This document shows, in pieces, positions 1-7,809 of a stretch of DNA of 64,000 bases. The position numbers and the translations under genes were made by a program. This stretch comes from Enterococcus sp. BWR-S5 (GTDB lineage Bacteria > Bacillota > Bacilli > Lactobacillales > Enterococcaceae): NCBI RefSeq assembly GCF_016745255.1, contig NZ_JADOEQ010000011.1:1-64000 (forward strand). The letters run 5' to 3'. Numbering within the stretch: position 1 is the first letter of the stretch; each line of letters begins with the position of its first letter. The notes beneath the pieces were generated by a model. The model worked only from the letters and a program-made list of their open reading frames with translations. It did no database searches and was not told the origin of the DNA.

Positions 1-180
1 CTCCGGTTCAGAGCTGGGTTCCGGCTCGCTGGAGCTTGGAACGGTCTCCTCATAAAACTCAATGATACCGTTGGTCTGAACACCTTTCCCATTTTCAGCA
101 CCGTGAGCAGGCATGGCAAAGCCCAGCAGAAGTCCTGCCACCAAAGAGAGGCGAAGAACGGTTGTAACAAATTGCTTCAT
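1..180 (-). CDS. Small WxL-locus surface protein, N-terminal part (cut by window edge)
   Basis: The reading frame starts at an ATG at 180 and runs off the left edge, giving 60 residues. A signal peptide is clear: MKQFVTTVLRLS, then a hydrophobic core and cleavage near AHGAEN. The mature start contains GVQTNGIIEFYEE followed by a Ser/Glu/Pro-rich stretch. That pattern is familiar from the short LPxTG-anchored proteins that sit in WxL gene clusters, but the sorting signal would lie outside the window, so anchoring is inferred. The ribosome site GAGAGGA lies about 9 bases upstream. The gene starts 21 bases after the stop of the large adhesin and is probably cotranscribed with it. Confidence 0.7.
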   Translation of the reverse strand, partial: MKQFVTTVLRLSLVAGLLLGFAMPAHGAENGKGVQTNGIIEFYEETVPSSSEPEPSSEPE

Positions 181-201
181 GTGTGTGTGTCCTCTCTTTC
201 G

Positions 202-3200
202 TTAAGGTGTCGGCGTATCGCCTAGAATCCAGGTGATTTCTGCCTTGTATTTCCCAAGCTTTGGTACACCACCTGCAGGAACTTCCAGCTTCAGCCCCGC
301 ACCACCAACACTCCAGTCATCACTAACGACATAATCTACTGGAGCTGTATGTGTATGGGTTTTAATTGTAAGTTCTGTATTAAGTGATAGCGATTCTTCC
401 GTCGTTCCATTGTTAAACTTGATGGCATCCGCCAGAATCTTCGTGCTGTCATCGGTGTTCGCCATCACATCGGTCAGCTTCGCTGTCAGTGTCCAGCTCG
501 TACGATTGCCGCGATTATCGGAAACCGTCAGAGGTGCACTTAAATCAGGCTCTTCCACACGCGTATCATTCACAGTCAACGCATGTTTCTCAAAGTTGAT
601 GACATCTGGAGCAGAACTTAGTTCCAGAATCCCAAGAAGTTCTCCACCCGGTAAACCAGCAGGTTTACTCACAGATACGTTGATCGGCTTGAATGGTCCA
701 TCTGGATCGATTGGTCCTGGTACAAACGGATTTTTATCCTCTTGTGGAGAAAATCCTTTTGCCTCAGCTGTGTTAAGAATATCTTGACCAATTTTTTCTC
801 GATTCACTGTAGCCTCGAAAGTCACGATAAAGCCATTTAGTGCGGGTACATTTCCAACTTTAATCTTCAATAGACGTGTTGTTGGGTTGTACTCAAAAGA
901 ATCTGCTTCAAGCGGAACATCTGTTTCATTTCCTAAAGCATCGACTGTTTTGATCGTAATGCCATGGTTAGCTGTGTCAAAATCAAGACCTTCAGGTAAT
1001 GTATCTTCCAATACAACATTGGCCCAATCTTCTGAATCTGCTTTGCCATTTTTACCTGTCAATGTATACGTTAACGTATCACCAACAGAGGTTGTCGCAC
1101 CACCGCTGGAAGCAGCGACTTTTTCTAAACTTGGATTGTCTGGAATCACATCTTTAGCAGTGTATTTATTTACGCCTTTGAAAACAGCATCATGATAAGC
1201 ATAATCATTGTATGGATTAATATTTCCTGTACTGATATTCGTAGCAGGAGGTTTAATCAAACCAACTTGATCGTACAATTCAGTCGTTGCCCCAGTCCCA
1301 GAAACTACTTGAGCAGCGGTGTGCTGTCCGGCATCATCAGATAAATAGATGCTAAGCTCTTTTGTTTTCTCAACATAATGTGGAAGATTGAATGTCCAAC
1401 GACCATCTGACTCTACAATAGCTGTTCCTAATAAGGTACCTGTTGCACTATCACCAGAATCATAATAAACATGAACCAATGCACCAGCTTCAGCATTTTC
1501 ACCTGACAATACTTTAGTTGCATTGTTTAGTGTTGCTCCAATTAATGATGTTGGATTCGGTGGTGTAACATCTAAAACGACTCTGTCGGGGGCCTGTAAA
1601 TCAGAAGCAGTACTTGTATGCACTTTCTCGCTTCCTTCATTTTCTTTCAGTCCTCGCCAAGCACCGATTACTTCAATTTTGTCATTTTTAGTTAAGAACT
1701 CATCATTCGGTACATCGATTTTGAAAATTCCCGCTCTTGGATCATCGCCATAGACAGAGATTCCATCATCATCGCCATCGTCACCGATAGAAGCTCCTAC
1801 CGTTTCATAATAATCAGCAGAATTACCATTTCGATAAACTCTGACTCTGACAAAAACTTCATCGGTGTATGCGTCCCTTGGCTCTTCACCTTTTCCTTCC
1901 GGTACACTTGCATGTCCCCAGATATATTTATCTGCATTTGTCGGTACACGTAATTCATCAATCACCGCAGTTTGGTTATTCGCAGTCATTCTTGAATAAG
2001 CAGGTGCCCCTTTGAAGGTACTATTGAAATCGATGTTATCACTTGTTCCTTTAGAGTAGTTATCACCAGTCCAAGTACTGTTTAGTATAGTCCATGATTT
2101 GCTGGGGTTACCGTCCAAATCAACGCCATCTTCCCAAACGGATAAATCTGAACCTGTCATATCAAATGTTGAATAGGTTGTTAAGCTTGCATTCACTCGG
2201 TAGGATTCTAAATTCTCAAAAATCAATCCGCCACCAGAACTATCATTACGGAAGTCAAAATATTTAGGTTTCGTCATGGTAAATTTTGTTGTATTTCTTC
2301 TTGAACTAAATACCCCAGTATTCGATGAGGCTGTTCTTCCACGTACAACAAAGTAAGCTCCTTCACCAACTTCAACATCTAGCAACTGGTCATCGCAATC
2401 AATAGTTGTTCCATATCCAGCTTCAAGAGAAACATTTGAGTTTTCACCAGTTACCTTAAAGTAACTCGTTTCGCTTGTACTCCCATTACGGAACTGAATC
2501 CCTTGATTCCTTCCATTACTACCAGGATCTCTTGGTGTTCCATCTCCAGCACTTTTCAATATGAAATCTGAGCCACCGGAAACAATTACACCATTATTAT
2601 TAGAGTACATTCTTAACGCTGATTGATTTCCAGCATCTCTAATGATTGAGATTTTAGACCCTGTCTTTGCTTCAAAAACATTTCCGCCTTGTGCATAGAA
2701 ACGAACCGTTGCTGCTAATGATCCACCGTCAGTATTTTTTCCGTATGCATTAAACTCACTCTTATCACTAACAGTAAATTTACCACCTTCACTCTCCATC
2801 AAAACTGCCGGAGAACCATTAGGCTCAGATAATGAGTTTACATTAACCTTAGCCCCTTGAGTGACGTCAATCGTACTAACTACAGCTCCAGATCTCAATA
2901 ACATGATTGCATCCGAGGCACCACCACCACTTGAATTACCATTTAAAGTAACTTCTGTTCCATCACCGTCAAATTTGAAATTAGCAGTGTTAGTTACATG
3001 AATAATGTTAGTGTTTCCAGAACTGTTGACTTTTAACTTTGAGCCCTCATTTACAGTTAGAGTAGTATCCACTCTAGCACTTAGGTAGAAAATCCCTCCT
3101 AATTCTGCATCAACTTTTGCTTTATCTGTTATTTTCAAATCTTTTGCCGTAATCAAGGCTCCAGTTCCTGTAATATTCAGTTTAGATTCACCACTTATTA

Positions 3201-4179
3201 CTACACTGGATTGAACGCCGCTAAACAGTGCTGAAACATTGCCTGAAACAACATTTACGTTATTCATTCTAAGTTCCCAATTGGCACTAGGAGTCGTACC
3301 ACTGGTAAACATTGCAGCAGTATTCGTCCCACTAATATCGACATCTTGTAACGCAACAAAGCTTCCTGCTGAAGCGGTACCTAGAGTCACTGCTCTTCCT
3401 AAAAAATTCAGTGAACGCTTAGTTGCTCCATCCAACCCATTAATAACTTTTGAAGTTGTTACTGTAACAGCAGCGCCAAAGCTAATGTCTGCTTTCAAAT
3501 TAATCCAGTCAATTGTTGTGCTGGTTAAAGCGGTTTGAAGCTCTGACCATGTGCTAACATCCACAGGATTGGTAGGTGTCGGCAAATCAATTGCTAGTGG
3601 ACTAATCCCACTCATAGAGGATAGTTGCAGCTCTGAATCAAGTATTTTCTCTTCAGCTACTTCAACTTGCCCTTCCATTTCTGTCATATCGTCATTACTG
3701 ACAATATCACTATTTGTGTCGAAAGTAATAGATGAAAGAATATCACCATTCGAATTTTTAATAGCAACAGATCCAGTTTCTAAAGCTGACTCGTTATCTG
3801 GTAGTACAACAAAAGTAACAGAAAATACTTCTCCATTACCTGAAAAATCCAGTTCTACTCCCTTCAAATAATCAGATTCATCTACTTTTACAGATACTTT
3901 CTTCTGATTGGCTTCATTAAGACCATCAGCAAATAATTCAACATCATAGTCACTTACTTCATCAAATTCTAATCTTAATTGTTCTTTCTTTGCATTTGGC
4001 ACAGTTAATTTCAGTTGCAGATAATCAGTACTTTTGTAATTTGAATCAACAATTTCCAAACCGTAATTTGACTCATTTGCTTGAATCTTGTCAACAGTTA
4101 CAAATCTTGAAATCCCTGCAATTAGAAATACAGCTATTGTAAGACATAACACAAAGTAGAATTTTTTTGCTATTCTCAT
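202..4179 (-). CDS. Large WxL-domain adhesin with pectate-lyase-like, Ig-like and DUF11 regions
   Basis: This 1325-residue secreted surface protein probably binds the cell wall non-covalently through its WxL domain. The start MRIAKKFYF at 4179 is chosen because GAAGGAGG lies just upstream; an earlier ATG at 4218 has no such site. Residues 1-30 form a signal or membrane segment. From about residue 200 comes a Thr/Ser/Asn-rich beta-helix-like stretch of the pectate-lyase-like adhesive type (DVSTWSELQTAL). An Ig-like module is near 870-950 and a DUF11-type module (VGDTLTYTLTG, LPEGLDF) near 1020-1130. The C-terminal WxL domain has its two signature spots, SWTLTAKL near 1226 and TWILGD at the end. 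There is no LPxTG motif. It lies downstream of two winged-helix regulators on the same strand. Confidence 0.88.
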   Translation of the reverse strand: MRIAKKFYFVLCLTIAVFLIAGISRFVTVDKIQANESNYGLEIVDSNYKSTDYLQLKLTVPNAKKEQLRLEFDEVSDYDVELFADGLNEANQKKVSVKVDESDYLKGVELDFSGNGEVFSVTFVVLPDNESALETGSVAIKNSNGDILSSITFDTNSDIVSNDDMTEMEGQVEVAEEKILDSELQLSSMSGISPLAIDLPTPTNPVDVSTWSELQTALTSTTIDWINLKADISFGAAVTVTTSKVINGLDGATKRSLNFLGRAVTLGTASAGSFVALQDVDISGTNTAAMFTSGTTPSANWELRMNNVNVVSGNVSALFSGVQSSVVISGESKLNITGTGALITAKDLKITDKAKVDAELGGIFYLSARVDTTLTVNEGSKLKVNSSGNTNIIHVTNTANFKFDGDGTEVTLNGNSSGGGASDAIMLLRSGAVVSTIDVTQGAKVNVNSLSEPNGSPAVLMESEGGKFTVSDKSEFNAYGKNTDGGSLAATVRFYAQGGNVFEAKTGSKISIIRDAGNQSALRMYSNNNGVIVSGGSDFILKSAGDGTPRDPGSNGRNQGIQFRNGSTSETSYFKVTGENSNVSLEAGYGTTIDCDDQLLDVEVGEGAYFVVRGRTASSNTGVFSSRRNTTKFTMTKPKYFDFRNDSSGGGLIFENLESYRVNASLTTYSTFDMTGSDLSVWEDGVDLDGNPSKSWTILNSTWTGDNYSKGTSDNIDFNSTFKGAPAYSRMTANNQTAVIDELRVPTNADKYIWGHASVPEGKGEEPRDAYTDEVFVRVRVYRNGNSADYYETVGASIGDDGDDDGISVYGDDPRAGIFKIDVPNDEFLTKNDKIEVIGAWRGLKENEGSEKVHTSTASDLQAPDRVVLDVTPPNPTSLIGATLNNATKVLSGENAEAGALVHVYYDSGDSATGTLLGTAIVESDGRWTFNLPHYVEKTKELSIYLSDDAGQHTAAQVVSGTGATTELYDQVGLIKPPATNISTGNINPYNDYAYHDAVFKGVNKYTAKDVIPDNPSLEKVAASSGGATTSVGDTLTYTLTGKNGKADSEDWANVVLEDTLPEGLDFDTANHGITIKTVDALGNETDVPLEADSFEYNPTTRLLKIKVGNVPALNGFIVTFEATVNREKIGQDILNTAEAKGFSPQEDKNPFVPGPIDPDGPFKPINVSVSKPAGLPGGELLGILELSSAPDVINFEKHALTVNDTRVEEPDLSAPLTVSDNRGNRTSWTLTAKLTDVMANTDDSTKILADAIKFNNGTTEESLSLNTELTIKTHTHTAPVDYVVSDDWSVGGAGLKLEVPAGGVPKLGKYKAEITWILGDTPTP

Positions 4180-4210
4180 TTTTTTCCTCCTTCCCTCAAA
4201 ATTTGTGTAT

Positions 4211-4227
4211 TCTATCACTTAGATAGA
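4211..4227. promoter_or_regulatory. Dyad operator candidate upstream of the adhesin
   Basis: A perfect inverted repeat TCTATC-ACTTA-GATAGA sits about 32 bases upstream of the adhesin start, in the 158-base gap after the regulator gene. On the minus strand it lies next to weak -35-like TTGAAG/TTGAAA hexamers. It could be the site of one of the neighbouring winged-helix regulators. This is inferred from position only. Confidence 0.35.
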
Positions 4228-4337
4228 GATACGATTTATTTCAATCTCCTTCAAAGGAACAAGATCATTAGATTTCATATTGTGTTTTGACCCTGACCGT
4301 TTCTGGAAATGAAATACATACATTTGATAAAAAACTG

Positions 4338-5051
4338 CTATTTTTCTGAAGAGTCCCATAAGTCAAGCATGTAGCCTTTTGACCGAACTGTTCTGACATA
4401 CTTCGGATATAACGGATCGATTTCCATTTTTTGTCTCAGATGGAACATCAGATTTGCAATTCTGGCTCTGGAAAATTTTTGTTTTTCTCCCCATACTTCG
4501 TCATGAATCTCTTCATAGGTTACTGCTTTCCCATTACTTCTAAACAGCATGTCTACCAATTGATATTCGAGATTAGTGAGTGATATTTCACTATTTCCTG
4601 CAATTTTTACACTTCTGTTCTTCTCTATCAGTTGAAAATCAGCATGATGTTCTATTACATCAGACTTTCTGGCATCAGAAGGTTCTTGTACCTTCCGACT
4701 CATCAATGTGTTTCGAATAATCAGGCGCAGCTCCTCCGGTTCGCATTCCTCATGAAAATTTCCTGTAACCCCTAGTTGTAAATAGACTAAGCGGTTAATT
4801 TCCGGTATTTCCTTTGAAAGCGTCCAAACATATGGAATGGCTGCACCTTTTATTTGCAGAATCAAATTACAGGTTTCACCTACATTCTTCTGTTCTTCGT
4901 CAAAAATAATGACCCCATCAACCTGATTAAGCGAGGTGTTCAAATTGGTTTTCGACTCTATCGGAACAATGCGGTAATCATCCTGTCGCAACGTCTCTAT
5001 GTATTTTTCATTCAGCGTTCCTGTTATGTTTACAATCCCTAAAGTTTCCAC
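4338..5051 (-). CDS. OmpR/PhoB-type winged-helix regulator with degenerate receiver-like N-terminus (copy 2)
   Basis: Predicted transcription factor of 237 residues. The C-terminal ~100 residues are an OmpR/PhoB winged helix: SLTNLEYQLVDML, then AVTYEEIHDEVWGE, the recognition region RARIANLMFHLRQKM and the wing YVRTVRSKGYML. The N-terminal ~120 residues look like a receiver fold (VDGVIIFDEEQ) without a convincing phospho-Asp/Thr/Lys set, so phosphorylation is doubtful. I prefer the GTG at 5051 because AAAGGGG lies 9 bases upstream and the protein then aligns with its upstream paralogue. An ATG at 5087 is the alternative. It lies between that paralogue and the adhesin, so control of the WxL locus is a reasonable inference. 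Confidence 0.8.
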   Translation of the reverse strand: METLGIVNITGTLNEKYIETLRQDDYRIVPIESKTNLNTSLNQVDGVIIFDEEQKNVGETCNLILQIKGAAIPYVWTLSKEIPEINRLVYLQLGVTGNFHEECEPEELRLIIRNTLMSRKVQEPSDARKSDVIEHHADFQLIEKNRSVKIAGNSEISLTNLEYQLVDMLFRSNGKAVTYEEIHDEVWGEKQKFSRARIANLMFHLRQKMEIDPLYPKYVRTVRSKGYMLDLWDSSEK

Positions 5052-5185
5052 TAGCAAACGCCCCTTTCTAATTTTTTTCATTTCCAACGCATCATTTCTC
5101 GTTAATTTAAAAATGATAGCTTCAAAATTACTTTGCGTATGTTTTCAATGGCTTTTTTTAATGCTGTTGCTTTATAAAAACGGTT

Positions 5186-5875
5186 CTATACGGTAAGCAT
5201 GTAGCCCTTCGAACGAACCGTTCTTATATACTTTGGCTCAAGTGCATCTTCTTCTACTTTTTTCCTTAAATAGAAAATCACGTTCGCTACTCGGTATTTT
5301 CTATATTTCTCTTCTGTTCCCCAAACGCCCTTATAGATTTCTTGATAAGAAAGAGCCTTATTCACATTGTCCAGAAAAAGCTCCATAGTTTTATACTCTA
5401 TCCTGGGTAAAGGAATTTCTTTTCCTTCTTTACTAATACTCAAATTTCTAGGATTCAATGCAAAATCTTTTTTGTTTGAAGCAGTATGCGGTTGTTCTAA
5501 TACATTTTCCGCATCTTTATATCTTTTCAAACCATTCATTATTGTTAAAATTGTTTCATTTACATCTGAGTCATAAGAGAAAACGACATCTGCACCCATT
5601 TGAAGATAAAATAGTTTAGATGAGCTCATTTCTTTTGTGACAAACACCCAAAGTAAAGCATTGCTTCTTCTTTTTAACTCAATAATGAATTTGCATACTT
5701 CACCAGCACTGTTCAAATCTTTTTCAAAAATGATGATTCCATCTGCTTCATCAGAAATCTCATATTCATGAAAAGGATTACTATTCATCACCTTTACGTT
5801 CAAAGAAGTCAATTGCTCAATATACTTTTTTTCCTTCTCATCATTCGTAAGTGATATACAATCAAGACTAAACAT
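5186..5875 (-). CDS. OmpR/PhoB-type winged-helix regulator with degenerate receiver-like N-terminus (copy 1)
   Basis: This 229-residue paralogue of the gene just downstream shares the layout: a receiver-like N-terminus (ADGIIIFEKDLNSAGEVC) without an obvious phosphorylation site, then a winged helix (LPRIEYKTMELFL, ALSYQEIYKGVWG, YRVANVIFYLRKKV, YIRTVRSKGYML). The start MFSLDC follows AGAGGGAAAAG. Its upstream region ends 110 bases before the left copy of a 32-bp inverted repeat that encloses a recombinase gene, and a TATAAT-containing promoter candidate inside that segment points at it. It is therefore the first gene whose transcription would change if the segment inverts. Two tandem paralogues suggest antagonistic or heterodimeric control, which is unproven. 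Confidence 0.82.
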   Translation of the reverse strand: MFSLDCISLTNDEKEKKYIEQLTSLNVKVMNSNPFHEYEISDEADGIIIFEKDLNSAGEVCKFIIELKRRSNALLWVFVTKEMSSSKLFYLQMGADVVFSYDSDVNETILTIMNGLKRYKDAENVLEQPHTASNKKDFALNPRNLSISKEGKEIPLPRIEYKTMELFLDNVNKALSYQEIYKGVWGTEEKYRKYRVANVIFYLRKKVEEDALEPKYIRTVRSKGYMLTV

Positions 5876-5984
5876 ATCTTCTTTTCCCTCTCTTTTTCCT
5901 CACTAATCCAATCGTTTGTAAAAAGAAATGTATTCATTTAAAATAAGAAATAATTTAATTCTGTAGATAATCTGCTGATTATTA

Positions 5985-6016
5985 TCGTAAATGTATCAGT
6001 TTTGAGAAAAAACGAT
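5985..6016 (+). repeat. Left copy of 32-bp perfect inverted repeat (candidate recombination core site)
   Basis: The repeat starts TCGTAAATGTATCAG and ends AAAAAACGAT. All 32 bases match the reverse complement of 7508-7539. The next base on each side differs between the copies, so the match has sharp ends. Each copy is itself bounded by short opposed ATCGT/ACGAT-like ends, as recombinase core sites often are. Confidence 0.85.
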
Positions 6017-6029
6017 AAAGAAACCAGAA

Positions 6030-6061
6030 ATTATACATAAAAAAAGAGTGTGACGGTTCAA
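6030..6061 (-). promoter_or_regulatory. Outward promoter candidate inside the cassette, pointing at the regulator genes
   Basis: On the minus strand a perfect TATAAT (6035-6030) lies 14 bases inside the left inverted repeat and would fire across it towards the regulator start at 5875, about 155 bases away. The best -35 match is TTGAAC (6061-6056) at a long 20-base spacing; a 17-base spacing gives only AACCGT. The -35 area overlaps an arm-type repeat, so recombinase binding could interfere with it. Moderate support only. Confidence 0.4.
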
Positions 6062-6070
6062 GTGACGGCT
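6051..6070 (+). repeat. Paired TGACGG direct repeats (left arm-type sites)
   Basis: TGACGGTT at 6051 and TGACGGCT at 6063 are spaced exactly 12 bases apart. The same paired arrangement recurs near the other end of the cassette at 7290-7309. Short paired repeats internal to the core sites resemble the arm sites bound by the N-terminal domain of lambda/Tn916-type integrases. Confidence 0.55.
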
Positions 6071-6108
6071 AGCAGCAAAAGATAAGGACTGTTGAAAACA
6101 ATTTTTTC

Positions 6109-6145
6109 TCAAAAAAAAGGCTTCGTAATTAGATTACGAAACCTT
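6109..6145 (-). terminator. Terminator of the recombinase gene
   Basis: A hairpin pairs AGGTTTCGTAAT with ATTACGAAGCCT (one mismatch, 3-base loop), followed on the minus strand by eight T residues. It overlaps the last codons of the recombinase gene and should limit read-through into the regulators. Confidence 0.75.
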
Positions 6146-7264
6146 CTTTTCATAGCTGTTAAATTTTAGACTGGTATCTATCAGTGAGATTGCAGATTGT
6201 CTGTTTTTCCACATCGAGTCAGTATATGTGTCCAATGTCATCTTGATTGAGGCGTGTCCCAACAGCTTACTCAGGGAAGCAATATCAACTCCTTTTTCGA
6301 CACATCGAGTAGCAAAGGTGTGTCTCAATACATGGAAATGGATATTAAGTTCCGCTTTTTCGAGAATTTTCTTGAAGCGATAATTTATAACCCTAGGCTC
6401 TGCAAAGCTGTGCTTACAGCTGATAACAAACTCTGAGGTACTATATGCCCTTTTTTCTAACAGGTATTCCTTGAGATTTACAGCCAAAGGGATGCTACGT
6501 CTGGAGCTTTCTGTTTTAGGTGAACTAAGAATCAGCTCAGTCTTGTTTTTCGAGTCGTCATAATGGATGCGAAGTAGTGTTCTCTGAATATGAATAACAT
6601 TTTTTTCAAAATCAATGTCCGACCATTTCAGACCACTTATTTCACCGATTCGCATTCCTGTATATAAAGAAAGGATAACCGGCGAACATCCTTTCTCCTG
6701 TAAAGCCAATCGCTCCAGGTTTTGCTGCTGCTCAATGGTCAATGCGCCTATGTGCGTTTGCTGTGCCTTAGGCAATTGGATATTTTCACAGGGATTTACC
6801 ATCAGATACTGTTCCTTGCACGCTTGATTTAGTGAGTATTTTAGTACTGTTATGACTCCTTTGATAGTTGTCGCTGAAAGTTTTTTCATTTGAAGACAGC
6901 GGATAAACGCATTGATTTCTCGTGTATCAAGAGTCGTCATTTTTTTTTCACCTAGAAATGGAATAATATGATTCTTTACTCGTCCTGAATAAACGGTGTA
7001 TGTTGTAATCTTGACATTATTTTTCACAACATATTCCAGCCAGTAATTCAGCCAATCTGAGAGTTTTCCCTGAAAATCTCGTTGTGTTCTGTTCAGGTAG
7101 CTATGTTGCGACTTCAAAAAATTTAATTTCTTTTTTACCACACTATATTTTCGATCATAGACATAGCCGAAAATGATTTTTCCGTTTTCATTTCTATTTT
7201 TGATGTATCGTCCTTCATAACGACCATCTTTCCTTTTATAAATGTTCTCACCTTTTTTTGCCAA
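6134..7264 (-). CDS. Tyrosine recombinase (integrase family), complete
   Basis: This 376-residue site-specific recombinase belongs to the phage integrase / Tn916-type group. The N-terminus (YKRKDGRYEGRYIKN) resembles the arm-binding integrase domain. A SAM-like core-binding domain follows (LSDWLNYWLEYVV to about residue 165), then the catalytic domain with TGMRIGEISGL (Arg I), HVLRHTFATR (His-x-x-Arg), LLGHASIKMT and TYTD (nucleophile Tyr). All catalytic residues are present. I choose the TTG at 7264 (LAKKGENIYK) with AAGGAAGTGG upstream; an in-frame ATG at 7336 lacks a ribosome site. It is the only gene between the 32-bp inverted repeats, so it probably catalyses inversion of its own segment. 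Confidence 0.9.
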   Translation of the reverse strand: MAKKGENIYKRKDGRYEGRYIKNRNENGKIIFGYVYDRKYSVVKKKLNFLKSQHSYLNRTQRDFQGKLSDWLNYWLEYVVKNNVKITTYTVYSGRVKNHIIPFLGEKKMTTLDTREINAFIRCLQMKKLSATTIKGVITVLKYSLNQACKEQYLMVNPCENIQLPKAQQTHIGALTIEQQQNLERLALQEKGCSPVILSLYTGMRIGEISGLKWSDIDFEKNVIHIQRTLLRIHYDDSKNKTELILSSPKTESSRRSIPLAVNLKEYLLEKRAYSTSEFVISCKHSFAEPRVINYRFKKILEKAELNIHFHVLRHTFATRCVEKGVDIASLSKLLGHASIKMTLDTYTDSMWKNRQSAISLIDTSLKFNSYEKKVS

Positions 7265-7289
7265 AGTGTCCACTTCCTTACTTAAAATT

Positions 7290-7309
7290 TGACGGCTTGA
7301 TTGACGGCT
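7290..7309 (+). repeat. Paired TGACGGCT direct repeats (right arm-type sites)
   Basis: TGACGGCT occurs at 7290 and 7302, 12 bases apart, just upstream of the recombinase coding region. It matches the pair at 6051-6070 in spacing and orientation. It overlaps the leader of the recombinase gene, so autoregulation by the recombinase is possible. Confidence 0.55.
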
Positions 7310-7324
7310 GACTAAATGTATAAA
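7297..7324 (+). promoter_or_regulatory. Second outward promoter candidate, pointing right
   Basis: TTGATT (7297-7302), a 16-base spacer, and TATAAA (7319-7324) lie on the plus strand, divergent from the recombinase. In the present orientation the transcript would run into hairpins at 7666-7774. If the cassette inverted, it would point towards the regulator at 5186-5875. Activity is unproven. Confidence 0.35.
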
Positions 7325-7507
7325 ACATAAGTACAAAATATCTTATTTTTAGTATATTACTTCACGAAAATTTTCATTTTTCTCATTTTTTGAAATAATT
7401 ACGTAAAAAAATGAAAATAAACACACGATTTTTATATAGACTATTTTCATTTTTTGAGTTAATATTTTATTTGAGTTAGATATCTTGCGGAAAATAACGG
7501 TATAAAA

Positions 7508-7539
7508 ATCGTTTTTTCTCAAAACTGATACATTTACGA
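7508..7539 (-). repeat. Right copy of 32-bp perfect inverted repeat
   Basis: This is the exact reverse complement of 5985-6016. It lies 243 bases upstream of the recombinase start. The DNA between is very AT-rich and contains several TTTTCATTTTT-like repeats, but no gene. Confidence 0.85.
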
Positions 7540-7809
7540 AAAAAATTACATCTCTTCATCTCTTCATCTCTTTTACATCATCAATTATATTTCATTTCAT
7601 TCTTAAAATGATTGATTGTTGTAATGTAGATTCAATTTTTTGTAATTTTGATTATTAGCAGACATAAAAAGAGGCCCGAGTGTTTTTTTACATAAACATT
7701 CAGGTCTTTTTTAATTATTCAACTTGCTATTATATATAATAGAAGCTTTCTTTATATCGATAAGGAAAGCTTCTATTTTAGTATAAGTGAAACCAGTCTA
7801 TCCATTATA
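7540..7809. other. Non-coding gap with two hairpins downstream of the sensor operon
   Basis: No gene is visible here. An imperfect hairpin at 7666-7712 (GAGGCCCGAGTGTTT with AAACATTCAGGTC) ends in a T-run on the plus strand. A second hairpin at 7741-7774 has perfect AGAAGCTTTC/GAAAGCTTCT arms and lies 36 bases after the sensor gene stop. Both probably act as transcription terminators between the sensor operon and the inversion cassette. Confidence 0.5.

Larger units (their letters stand above)
5985..7539. mobile_element. Candidate invertible cassette carrying its own tyrosine recombinase
   Basis: A segment of about 1.55 kb bounded by a perfect 32-bp inverted repeat (5985-6016 and 7508-7539). 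It contains one gene, a complete tyrosine recombinase, plus two pairs of TGACGG direct repeats near its ends and outward-pointing promoter candidates at both ends. Tyrosine recombinases invert DNA between inverted core sites, so this layout predicts a self-encoded flip switch. No structural gene is broken in either orientation; what changes is the DNA in front of the regulator at 5186-5875. An excision or integration product is not expected because the repeats are inverted. A degraded integrative element is the alternative. Confidence 0.6.

Noticed and set aside
410-3871. Plus-strand frames opposite the WxL adhesin
   Set aside because: They are antisense shadows of a well-supported coding region with signal peptide and WxL domain.
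5985-7539. Interpretation as an ordinary integrated prophage or ICE remnant with direct attachment repeats
   Set aside because: The flanking 32-bp repeats are inverted, not direct, and no excisionase, phage or conjugation genes lie inside. Inversion fits better, though a degraded element is not fully excluded.
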